From DATJPR01 sp035506295 (GTDB lineage Bacteria; Bacteroidota; Ignavibacteria; UBA10030; UBA6906), in NCBI GenBank assembly GCA_035506295.1, contig DATJPR010000201.1, positions 1 to 5,750 on the forward strand: DNA of 5,750 bases, in the 5' to 3' direction. The number at the start of each line of letters is the position of its first letter. The first letter of the stretch is position 1. The notes under the pieces were generated by a model. It saw nothing but the letters and a program-made list of their open reading frames with translations, searched no databases and was not told where the DNA came from. Of this stretch, positions 1 through 4,912 are shown piece after piece. The translations under genes were made by a program, and so were the position numbers.

Positions 1-2
1 GC

Positions 3-479
3 CTTGTGCCGGCGCTATCAGATACTTTCTTGATCCAATACAATCCAGGTCCCAGTGATGATCCAGAGTTCTCGATATATCGCAGGAAGAGAGATTCCTT
101 GGTGGAACTAGGAAGTATCGGCGGGCTTGAACTTTCAATCCCTGGCACGGGATTTATCTTTGTCTCCGGGCACAATGACAACATGTTTAACAAGCGGCGC
201 CAATTTTCCGTCACCCGTGCGGGACTCAAGGAAATACAACAGCCATTCTACTATGTGGGCCTCCGGTCAATAGCCAAGAATGACATCCCCATTTACGGCG
301 ATACGGCATTAGCAATGAAAGTGTTGGTCTTGCATAAAGGATCGAACGTCGAGGTGTTACTCAATAGGGGAGATCTTTACTTGTTGAAGACACCCTATGG
401 AATAGTTGGCTGGACTAGAATACCTGATAATGGCTCAGGGGATACGCCCATCGAAGGGCTCTTCTATGCGGGAGATTGA
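3..479 (+). CDS. C-terminal part of an SH3-like domain protein (5' end off window)
   Basis: The reading frame is open to the left edge, with the first whole codon at 3. A GTG at 6 could serve as a start, but no ribosome binding site can be seen and the peptide begins in the middle of a beta-type domain, so I read it as a gene whose start, probably with a signal peptide, lies outside the window. Counting from GTG 6, residues 41-85 hold a beta-rich block with GTGFIFVSGHNDNMFNKRR and PFYYVGL. Residues 93-140 resemble a bacterial SH3 domain: a variable loop, KGSNVEVLL, then GIVGWTRIP, where the GW-T/V near the end is typical. Bacterial SH3 domains usually bind peptides or cell-wall material outside the cytoplasm; that role here is inference. 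It ends at TGA 477-479, and a hairpin that may be a terminator follows at 561-590. Its exact function is unknown to me. Confidence 0.7.
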   Translation, partial: LVPALSDTFLIQYNPGPSDDPEFSIYRRKRDSLVELGSIGGLELSIPGTGFIFVSGHNDNMFNKRRQFSVTRAGLKEIQQPFYYVGLRSIAKNDIPIYGDTALAMKVLVLHKGSNVEVLLNRGDLYLLKTPYGIVGWTRIPDNGSGDTPIEGLFYAGD

Positions 480-560
480 TGGCAGATTGTCATTTAAGCG
501 GAACGCCGTAGGGTTGCACCTTTGCTCGAGTCCTAGCGATACGGAATCTCCTTCACACAG

Positions 561-590
561 GCCCTCCGTCCGATTGGATTGGGGGCTTTT
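561..590 (+). terminator. Candidate rho-independent terminator
   Basis: GCCCTC (561-566) pairs with GGGGGC (581-586) with one G-T pair. Inside it, TCC (569-571) pairs with GGA (576-578) around a GATT loop, and TTTT (587-590) follows at once. It lies 82 bp after the stop of the first gene and before the next one, where a terminator would be expected. The T-tract is short and the internal CG/TT mismatch weakens the stem, so it may be inefficient or accidental. Confidence 0.4.
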
Positions 591-728
591 CCGTCCTGAT
601 CGGCAAGGAACAAATGAGAATGTGGAAGGTGCTTTTCTGCCTGACGGGAACATTGCATGCCGTGTTAGAGTACAATCTATGCAAAGGTAGATAGCTCTCG
701 AACCTCAATGTAGATACCGACAATTCGC

Positions 729-1442
729 TTGAAACAATCTGTGAAGCACGATCGCTCACATGTGGGCCATTTGTTATCACCAGGAATAATCAGCCTTGTC
801 GTACTCCCCTTGCTGTTGGTGTGGTATGTCTATCGCACACCCCCAGCCAAATCTTTGGTAGGAATGGAGCTCAATATCTTCCCTGATTCGAGAATGTCGG
901 CATCGATGGCGGCCTTGTATCCTGGTGAAGACGTCCCTCCACAGGGCGATTGGACGACTCTCCACATTGATAAACGGCCTTTCGGTGACTCATCTCAATT
1001 TGCGGCTTTGAGGATTGCCCTTCGATCGCACGTCTCTGAAAGAGACACAGAGAAGGGGATTTGTATTCACATAGATCGAGAGGCGCCCTACGATTCATTC
1101 GTTCGCACCGTCGATATCTTAAATCAAGAGAATGTGGCCAGATTCTGGATCGTATCACAGGATATCTGGGTGCCAAAGTATCCCCGATACAACCATTTCA
1201 AATCTAACTCTGCAGCATTCATCTGTGGAGGTGTGATTTTCCGCGAGATGCGGTCAACCAACCCTCGGCAAACCTTTTCTTCGTTCTTGGAGACATATCA
1301 GTTTCTTGGTGATCGAAGAATATTGGGAACTGCGGTGATTGTTCTTGTAGCGTGGATCATCTTGCTGATTTACGGGATTTCAATTGGGTTGCGCAGAACC
1401 TTCCCCTGGAGAGTCCGCCGTCAGTCTAGCGGTGGTAACTGA
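729..1442 (+). CDS. Two-TM membrane protein with ExbD-like extracytoplasmic region
   Basis: This encodes 237 residues. A cytoplasmic, positively charged N-terminus precedes a hydrophobic segment at about residues 17-35 (IISLVVLPLLLVWYVY). A soluble region follows (about 37-195), then a second hydrophobic segment at about 200-220 (TAVIVLVAWIILLIYGISIG) and a basic tail (RRTFPWRVRR). By charge, both ends are inside and the middle outside. The part around residues 109-142 (KGICIHIDREAPYDSFVRTV, then a helix and ARFWIVS) matches the ExbD/TolR pattern of 'beta strand, D/E-x-x-x-x-Y--V, helix, strand'. ExbD proteins use proton-motive force together with ExbB/MotA-like channel proteins. No partner gene is present, the conserved TM aspartate of ExbD is absent from TM1, and ExbD normally has no C-terminal TM, so the link is tentative. 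The start is TTG 729, the first start codon after an in-frame TAG at 711; no Shine-Dalgarno sequence is visible, and GTG 741 is an alternative. Confidence 0.65.
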   Translation: MKQSVKHDRSHVGHLLSPGIISLVVLPLLLVWYVYRTPPAKSLVGMELNIFPDSRMSASMAALYPGEDVPPQGDWTTLHIDKRPFGDSSQFAALRIALRSHVSERDTEKGICIHIDREAPYDSFVRTVDILNQENVARFWIVSQDIWVPKYPRYNHFKSNSAAFICGGVIFREMRSTNPRQTFSSFLETYQFLGDRRILGTAVIVLVAWIILLIYGISIGLRRTFPWRVRRQSSGGN

Positions 1443-1485
1443 TCCGCGGTTGCTCCATTTCAATCTGTTATGTAATTGACCAACC

Positions 1486-1531
1486 CCAATCAGACCTCGC
1501 GGTGACGACCCGAGCTGCGGGTGAACATCAT
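1486..1531. repeat. Degenerate intergenic repeat, copy A
   Basis: This copy begins CCAATCAGACCTCGCGGTGA. The first 22 bases match copy C (2311 onward) at 18 positions. It ends CTGCGGGTGAACATCATC, related to the GGGTGAGTCGCATC end of other copies. It contains a perfect 5-bp hairpin, ACCCG (1508-1512) and CGGGT (1518-1522), around a 5-base loop. Together with copy B it fills the gap between the ExbD-like gene and the next lipoprotein gene. The role is unknown. Confidence 0.5.
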
Positions 1532-1543
1532 CAGCTATTGAAT

Positions 1544-1600
1544 CCCGACCAGGCCGAGGCGGTAGCGTGTGGGACTGTGGGAGCTGCGGGTGGGTCGCAT
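1544..1600. repeat. Degenerate intergenic repeat, copy B
   Basis: This copy begins CCCGACCAGGCCGAGGCGGT and ends GAGCTGCGGGTGGGTCGCAT. It starts 58 bp after copy A begins, so the two look like adjacent diverged units of one repeat. The final GGGTGGGTCGCAT is nearly the same as GGGTGAGTCGCATC at 3234-3246. It is followed by 65 bp leading to the lipoprotein start. Confidence 0.5.
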
Positions 1601-1650
1601 AAGGCGGGAACCAGAGGTTCGAAGGCGATTCCCAGAATGGTTTGCTTTAG

Positions 1651-1655
1651 AGGAG
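1651..1655 (+). promoter_or_regulatory. Ribosome binding site of the 1666 lipoprotein gene
   Basis: AGGAG lies 10 bases before ATG 1666 in a purine-rich stretch. It fixes the start of the lipoprotein and rules out the overlapping reading frame that begins at 1569, which has no such site. Confidence 0.75.
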
Positions 1656-1665
1656 ATAATAAGAC

Positions 1666-2223
1666 ATGAAGCCCAATCTGGTGACACTTTTGTTCGTTTT
1701 ATCGTTTGGCATCGAAGCATGTTCGACAACGTATGTCCTTACAAAGGTTCCGCAGCAAACCCCCTACTATACAACGCAGTATATGTCATATGGAGAACTG
1801 ATGGCAAAAGCTGATGGAAAGGTCGTCACGATAGTCATGAGAGACGGCAATCAAGAACGCGGGGGACTATCTTACGCCGATCCCGATAGCATCGCATGGG
1901 GCGATTCAAAAACCGGCTCGATGCGCAGCGTTCCAACTTCTCAAGTGCATCACCTGGAGCTTTCTAGCAACTTCGCGTGGGAGGGCGGAGCGATCGGCCT
2001 TCTGTTGTTCACTGTTCCCCCGCTTGCGGCAGGAGCGTGGGGGCCTCAGTACCCTTCAAGGCGTGATGAGCCTGACTACAGTTCGCGCCCAGTCATTGTG
2101 ATCCTAGGGATGTTTGGAGGGGTGGCTGGTTTCGGAATTGGCAGCCAAATCAATGAAACACAGGAATTTCATGTAGTGCCCGTTGCAGGACAGAGCAAGA
2201 CGAAATCTGATTCAACAAAGTGA
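1666..2223 (+). CDS. Lipoprotein with glycine-rich hydrophobic segments, function unknown
   Basis: This encodes 185 residues. The N-terminus is a lipoprotein-type signal: MKPN, a hydrophobic core LVTLLFVLSFG, then IEAC with C19 as the likely lipidated residue. Glu at -2 is unusual for a lipobox, so lipidation is probable rather than certain. Residues 42-99 form a small beta-rich region: a helix, KVVTIVMRDGNQERGGL, DPDSIAWGD, then SVPTSQVHHLEL. This 'strand - DG-x-x-x-x-G - D-S-I-x-W' layout occurs in uncharacterised envelope lipoproteins. Residues 105-125 (GGAIGLLLFTVPPLAAGAWG) and 142-160 (PVIVILGMFGGVAGFGIGS) are hydrophobic and glycine-rich, like a hairpin dipping into a membrane. The tail is short, polar and lysine-rich. 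It starts at ATG with AGGAG 10 bases upstream. It appears to be a lone transcription unit between repeat clusters. Confidence 0.8.
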   Translation: MKPNLVTLLFVLSFGIEACSTTYVLTKVPQQTPYYTTQYMSYGELMAKADGKVVTIVMRDGNQERGGLSYADPDSIAWGDSKTGSMRSVPTSQVHHLELSSNFAWEGGAIGLLLFTVPPLAAGAWGPQYPSRRDEPDYSSRPVIVILGMFGGVAGFGIGSQINETQEFHVVPVAGQSKTKSDSTK

Positions 2224-2237
2224 TTGAGTCAGACTTC

Positions 2238-2250
2238 AAAACGTCGTTTT
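2238..2250. repeat. 13-bp odd palindrome after the lipoprotein gene
   Basis: AAAACG and CGTTTT are exact reverse complements on either side of a single T at 2244, 15 bp after the stop codon. It could be a small operator, or a weak hairpin ending in TTTT. No function can be assigned. Confidence 0.35.
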
Positions 2251-2283
2251 CCCTTGAACAAGCTCCGCCGTTCAGTTGGGGGT

Positions 2284-2362
2284 ACGTGACGGCCCGGGTA
2301 ACAGTCGGTCCCAACCAGGCCGCGCGGTCACGGGCTGTGACTCAGAGCGGCGGGATCGCAGG
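2284..2362. repeat. Degenerate intergenic repeat, copy C (with a partial unit before it)
   Basis: The clear unit starts at 2311 with CCAACCAGGCCGCGCGGTCA and runs to about 2362. It contains a perfect 5-bp hairpin, GTCAC (2327-2331) and GTGAC (2337-2341), around GGGCT. The 27 bases before it (2284-2310, with GTGACGGCCCGGGTAAC) resemble the middle of copy A, suggesting a decayed first unit. It lies between two lipoprotein genes. The stretch from 2363 to 2503 shows nothing further that I can support. Confidence 0.5.
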
Positions 2363-2503
2363 TGAGCAATTCTAGTTTAACATGATGGTTGATGGATGGG
2401 TCCTTGGAAACGATGGGCTCCACCCAGTTCGTTGACACTATCACAAAACCTGGCTGCCGTATAGGCAATATGCCGTTCTTGGACGCTCCACATTTCATCC
2501 TGT

Positions 2504-2509
2504 AGGAGG
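2504..2509 (+). promoter_or_regulatory. Consensus Shine-Dalgarno sequence before the GTG start
   Basis: A perfect AGGAGG sits five bases before GTG 2515. It decides the start in favour of this GTG over the downstream ATG at 2605, which would remove the whole signal peptide. Confidence 0.75.
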
Positions 2510-2514
2510 CGATT

Positions 2515-3111
2515 GTGGTATCCTCGAACTTGTACTCGGTGTCGTTAACGAGATTCGTGTTCCTTCCCCTTGCGCTTGGATTCTGCATCGTATCATGCAG
2601 GACCATGGCAACTTATCAGTCTGTCCGGAATCAGGCGGCTCTGGATTCCGTTCACACGATTGGCATCGCGCCATACCTGATGAATGAAGCTGCGATCGCT
2701 GTCTACGACAGCGTTTTCTGGGCACTCGATACGACGCTGATTACAAACTTGCGCGCGAGTGGCCGATTTCAGCGGGTTGTCCCGTGGGAGGCATTGAGAT
2801 TGTACGTCGATGAACACGCCAGTGCGGTAACACCGCGGCTGTTCGACCGAGCGAAGCAAGATCATATTGACACGCTCCTGTTCTGCAAATTGGAGGTGCT
2901 GAAGTCAAGCTACATGTTCTTCCCTTTGGAGGACGCTGCAGTAACTCTGGTTGTGTACGAAGTTAATAGTAGATCGGTGATACTGTCACTTCGCTTCAGC
3001 ACCCAGCAACGTGCATCGCACTTTGTTCAGCCAGGTATTGGCCAGATGACCAGAGATGCGACCGCGGGAGCTGTTGAGATTCTGTTCAACGAGGCGAAGC
3101 TGCCCTCCTAA
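2515..3111 (+). CDS. Lipoprotein with CsgG/TolB-N-like fold pattern
   Basis: This encodes 198 residues. A signal with hydrophobic core FVFLPLALGF leads to a good lipobox, IVSC, with C28 as the lipidated residue. After it, residues 44-95 read as a strand (HTIGIAPYL), a long helix (VFWALDTTLITNLRASG), then RFQRVVPWEAL. Residues 105-160 read as a helix (TPRLFDRAKQ), DHIDTLLFCKLEVL, then LVVYEVNSRSVILSLRFS. This order resembles envelope proteins of the CsgG, GNA1162 and TolB N-terminal type: a 'conserved strand, helix, G-R-F-x-V-V, A-K-x-x-x-I-D-x-L-L-x-G-x' pattern. Those proteins assemble in or near the outer membrane, for example as export pores or accessory lipoproteins. A specific function cannot be given, and no curli-type or export partners are present. 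It starts at GTG with a consensus Shine-Dalgarno, and repeats lie on both sides, so it looks like a single-gene unit. Confidence 0.8.
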   Translation: MVSSNLYSVSLTRFVFLPLALGFCIVSCRTMATYQSVRNQAALDSVHTIGIAPYLMNEAAIAVYDSVFWALDTTLITNLRASGRFQRVVPWEALRLYVDEHASAVTPRLFDRAKQDHIDTLLFCKLEVLKSSYMFFPLEDAAVTLVVYEVNSRSVILSLRFSTQQRASHFVQPGIGQMTRDATAGAVEILFNEAKLPS

Positions 3112-3141
3112 CTTTCGACGGCTTCGAGGCTCCATGTTAGG
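3107..3141. repeat. CCTAAC/GTTAGG inverted repeat overlapping a stop codon
   Basis: CCTAAC (3107-3112) and GTTAGG (3136-3141) are exact reverse complements 23 bases apart. The left arm contains the TAA stop of the lipoprotein gene. Inside, TCGA (3115-3118) and TCGA (3124-3127) can form a further small stem. It may be a transcript-end hairpin, but no T-tract follows. Its YYYAAC/GTTRRR arms superficially resemble integron attC ends; it is shorter than known attC sites and the outermost bases do not fit. Confidence 0.35.
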
Positions 3142-3198
3142 AATACTCGTGGCCCTACCTAGGGAATCAGATGACCCGTGACAAAAGGCGGCAGATGG

Positions 3199-3246
3199 GC
3201 CTAGATGCTGACCGCGAAGTCGAACCAGCAATGGGTGAGTCGCATC
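3199..3246. repeat. Degenerate intergenic repeat, copy D1
   Basis: This diverged unit begins GGCCTAGATGCTGACCGCGA and ends with GGGTGAGTCGCATC, the end shared with copy B. It directly precedes copy D2, with starts 51 bp apart. Its first half is poorly conserved, so the left boundary is approximate. Confidence 0.4.
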
Positions 3247-3249
3247 GAA

Positions 3250-3306
3250 CCCAGCCGGCCGAGCGGTGAGGTCGGGGAGTCCAGACGCCGTAGGTAAGTC
3301 GCGTCC
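3250..3306. repeat. Degenerate intergenic repeat, copy D2
   Basis: This copy begins CCCAGCCGGCCGAGCGGTGA and ends GTAGGTAAGTCGCGTCCC. Its opening agrees with copies B and C (C-C-x-G-x-C-C-G-A-G-C-G-G-T). It lies between the CsgG-like lipoprotein gene and the recombinase remnant. The bases from 3307 to 3366 show no gene or repeat I can support. Confidence 0.5.
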
Positions 3307-3366
3307 CTAGATCACGCCAGGAGGTTCAATCTTAACTATTTTGGAGCGAATGGGCTCAATCGCGGA

Positions 3367-3645
3367 TCCATGCGGCGTTCGGAGCTGGTAAATTTGCGTT
3401 GGACAGACATAGATCTGGAAAGAAGGGTAATCCAGACAGAGAGCTCGGCGACGTTTAAGACAAAAGCGGGACGACGACGAACAATCCCACTAAGCGATGC
3501 CGCGTTAATCTTACTCCGATCCAGGTTGGCGAAGAACAGTTTGGAGTATGTGTTCTTCGACAGGGGTGTGAAAATAGAGTCCCAACACGTCACGCCTTAT
3601 AAAGGTATCTATGAATTGATTGGTAGTATCTTAGAGTCTGTGTAA
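3367..3645 (+). pseudogene. Tyrosine recombinase (phage integrase family) remnant
   Basis: About 92 residues are left of a protein normally 300-400 long. From the ATG at 3370, MRRSELVNLRWTDIDLERR matches box I of tyrosine recombinases, with R2 the first catalytic arginine. Residues 28-41 (TFKTKAGRRRTIPL) are the beta hairpin with the catalytic lysine, probably K32. Residues 55-64 (NSLEYVFFDR) match the segment after it. The N-terminal DNA-binding domain and the T-G that normally precede MRR are missing, and the sequence upstream is not recombinase-like. The C-terminal half with HxLRH and the nucleophilic tyrosine is cut off by the IS that starts at 3634; the last residues and TAA 3643-3645 come from the IS terminal repeat. 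The enzyme cannot be active. Too little remains to tell an XerC/D-type, phage or island integrase apart. No ribosome binding site is seen. Confidence 0.8.
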
Positions 3646-3660
3646 AATGAAAATCGGGTG
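3634..3660 (+). repeat. IS left terminal inverted repeat
   Basis: This 27-bp end starts GAGTCTGTGTAAAATG and ends ATCGGGTG. It contains the TAA (3643-3645) that stops the recombinase remnant and the likely -35 box of the transposase promoter. Its inner ATCGGGTG is also the 5' arm of the hairpin over the transposase start. Confidence 0.85.
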
Positions 3661-3675
3661 ATCTTCCCGTATATT
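3647..3675 (+). promoter_or_regulatory. Candidate sigma-70-type promoter for the transposase
   Basis: ATGAAA (3647-3652, four of six with TTGACA) and TATATT (3670-3675, five of six with TATAAT) are separated by exactly 17 bp. Transcription would begin near 3682 and give a leader of about 34 bases carrying only the ribosome binding site. The -35 lies inside the left terminal repeat, as is common in insertion sequences. Confidence 0.5.
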
Positions 3676-3717
3676 TTGTTCGCCAGAACCAAATACACGA
3701 AGGAGGAACCACCCGAT
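3653..3717 (+). promoter_or_regulatory. Hairpin able to hide the transposase ribosome binding site
   Basis: ATCGGGTG (3653-3660) is the exact reverse complement of CACCCGAT (3710-3717), which includes the first two bases of the start codon. After a small internal loop, TTCC (3664-3667) pairs with GGAA (3705-3708), covering part of the AGGAGG. The 5' arm lies upstream of the predicted transcription start near 3682, so only transcripts entering from outside the IS would fold this way. Other insertion sequences such as IS10 and IS50 limit read-through expression with comparable structures. Confidence 0.5.
3701..3706 (+). promoter_or_regulatory. Shine-Dalgarno sequence of the transposase
   Basis: AGGAGG lies nine bases before ATG 3716. 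It supports this start and places the leader inside the IS. Confidence 0.75.
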
Positions 3718-4912
3718 GATACCACAGCGCAAACGTAAGGAGATCGCCGGAGAAAAGAAACTCCCCACGGCCGCTGAGCTCCGGAGGCAGACCTGGGCAT
3801 CGATCGAGGGCATTGTTGCTGTCCTGATGAAGATCATGTTTGAGATCCTGCTTGACCGGGCTGCCACCGAGCAGATTGGGGCTCTGCCGTATGAACGGAC
3901 CAGCAGCCGGAAGAATTACCGGAACGGGAGTTACAAACGGAATCTAACCACCCGCTTCGGTTCAATCGAGGATCTGCTGGTGCCGCGCTTTCGGGAAGGG
4001 GCTTTGCTTCATAGCCTCTTTGCCCCCTACCAGCAACGGACCGAAGATGTCGATAAGGCATTGGGCACATTGTTCTTAAACGGCATCAGCACGCATAAAT
4101 TGAAGGGGATCGCCGAACAGCTCACCGGCCGGCCCGTAAGCGCTCAGACGGTCTCCACGATCGTCCAGAAATCCGACGAGGACCTCGCTCAGTACCGGAC
4201 GAAAGCCATCGAGGACAAGTACGAGTACCTCTTCCTGGATGGCATCTACGACAAAGTCCGTGAAATCGGCCTCGAACGTAAGGTTCTCCTCTGTGCCCTG
4301 GGCATCACCAAAGACGGCAAGAAGGAGATCCTCTCGTTCCGCCTGGTCGATTCCGAGAGTGAAGCGAACTGGACCGAGTTCCTGATCGACCTCAAGAACC
4401 GAGGGCTCAAGGGCAATGCCCTGCGGCTCATCACAACCGACGGCAACCCGGGCCTGAGGTCAACGCTCAAGCGGCTCTTCCCCTACAAACGGCATCAGCG
4501 GTGCATATGGCACAAGATGACCAACGTCCAGGGGAGGGCCAGGAAACGCAACCGCAGGGCGCTCATGGGCGAGTGTAAGACGATCTTCACCGCCACATCG
4601 CGACGCGAGGCCATCCATCGGTTCAAGACGTGGAAGAAACACTGGGAGATCGAAGAACCCTCGGCAGTCAAGTGTCTCGCGAAGGACCTTCGGGAGTGCC
4701 TCACGTACTTCGATCTGCCCCAAGAACATTGGAAGAGAATCCGAACGACAAACGTTCTCGAGCGCAGCTTCCGGGAGGTCAGACGCAGAACCCGACCGAT
4801 GGGAGGAACCTTCGTCAACCCCGCGAGCGCTGAACGCATTCACCACAACGTCTTTGGACTGCTAAACGACAACTGGAAGAAACACCCGATTGCATTTACA
4901 CAAAACTCTTGA
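3716..4912 (+). CDS. IS256-family (mutator-type) DDE transposase
   Basis: This 398-residue protein has the usual full length for the family (about 390-420). An N-terminal DNA-binding region includes RTSSRKNYRNGSYKRNLTTR (61-80), the family's 'R-x-x-x-R-N-G-x-x-x-R' signature, followed by a dimer/linker region with STHKLKGIAEQLTGRPVSAQ. The catalytic triad can be placed at D175 (YLFLDGIYDK), D242 (ITTDGNPGL) and E349 (TTNVLERSFREVRRRTRP). The family-specific C-x-x-H is C263-H266 (RCIWH), just after the second aspartate, and a helical insertion sits between D242 and E349. All key residues are present with no frameshift, so it may be active. It cuts and joins the IS ends, usually through a circular intermediate in this family. 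The stop TGA (4910-4912) lies two bases beyond the IS right end, in flanking DNA, so the final serine codon and the stop depend on the insertion site. Confidence 0.93.
   Translation: MIPQRKRKEIAGEKKLPTAAELRRQTWASIEGIVAVLMKIMFEILLDRAATEQIGALPYERTSSRKNYRNGSYKRNLTTRFGSIEDLLVPRFREGALLHSLFAPYQQRTEDVDKALGTLFLNGISTHKLKGIAEQLTGRPVSAQTVSTIVQKSDEDLAQYRTKAIEDKYEYLFLDGIYDKVREIGLERKVLLCALGITKDGKKEILSFRLVDSESEANWTEFLIDLKNRGLKGNALRLITTDGNPGLRSTLKRLFPYKRHQRCIWHKMTNVQGRARKRNRRALMGECKTIFTATSRREAIHRFKTWKKHWEIEEPSAVKCLAKDLRECLTYFDLPQEHWKRIRTTNVLERSFREVRRRTRPMGGTFVNPASAERIHHNVFGLLNDNWKKHPIAFTQNS
4883..4908 (-). repeat. IS right terminal inverted repeat
   Basis: The reverse complement starts GAGTTTTGTGTAAATG and ends AATCGGGTG, matching the left end with small indels. 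It overlaps the last codons of the transposase on the plus strand. On the minus strand it gives the last three residues and the TAA stop of the truncated neighbour. Confidence 0.85.

Larger units (their letters stand above)
3634..4908 (+). mobile_element. IS256-family insertion sequence
   Basis: This 1275-bp element carries one transposase gene and has imperfect terminal inverted repeats. The left end (3634-3660) and the reverse complement of the right end (4908-4883) share GAGT, GTGTAAA, TG and AATCGGGTG in the same order, with three small indels and few mismatches. Ends of the form GAG-x-CTGTGTAAA are typical of this family. IS256 elements usually make an 8-9 bp target duplication, but the flanks here (GTATCTTA on the left, TTGACATT on the right) do not match. 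The boundaries could shift by one base, since A/T at 3633 and 4909 is also complementary. It cuts the recombinase gene on the left and a minus-strand gene on the right. Confidence 0.85.

Noticed and set aside
566..603. Short direct repeat CCGTCC-GATTGG (566-577) and CCGTCC-TGATCGG (591-603)
   Set aside because: Only two short imperfect copies, overlapping the candidate terminator; no further copies or associated function were found.
406..690. 94-residue plus-strand reading frame overlapping the end of the SH3-like gene
   Set aside because: It overlaps a convincing gene in another frame, runs through a likely terminator hairpin, has no ribosome binding site, and its composition is Arg/Ser-rich without any domain pattern.
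2273..2315. GTTGGG ... CCCAAC pair as integron recombination site ends
   Set aside because: The order of the two boxes is the reverse of an attC site and the outer bases do not fit.
2432..2465. Perfect TTGACA with TATAGG downstream, as a promoter for the gene at 2515
   Set aside because: The spacing is 22 bp, too long for a sigma-70-type promoter, and no better -10 box lies at 16-18 bp. The position is sensible but the evidence is not enough for a feature.
2328..2606. 92-residue minus-strand reading frame across the gap before the CsgG-like lipoprotein
   Set aside because: It begins inside the signal peptide region of the lipoprotein gene on the other strand and ends in repeat copy C. A short stretch looks protein-like, but no ribosome binding site or family pattern supports it.
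1486..3306. CRISPR array
   Set aside because: The repeats are strongly diverged, irregularly spaced and separated by whole genes; there are no uniform spacers and no cas genes.
4460..4846. Long minus-strand reading frames opposite the transposase (also 4495-4839)
   Set aside because: They are shadows of the transposase gene, arginine- and serine-rich, without domain patterns.
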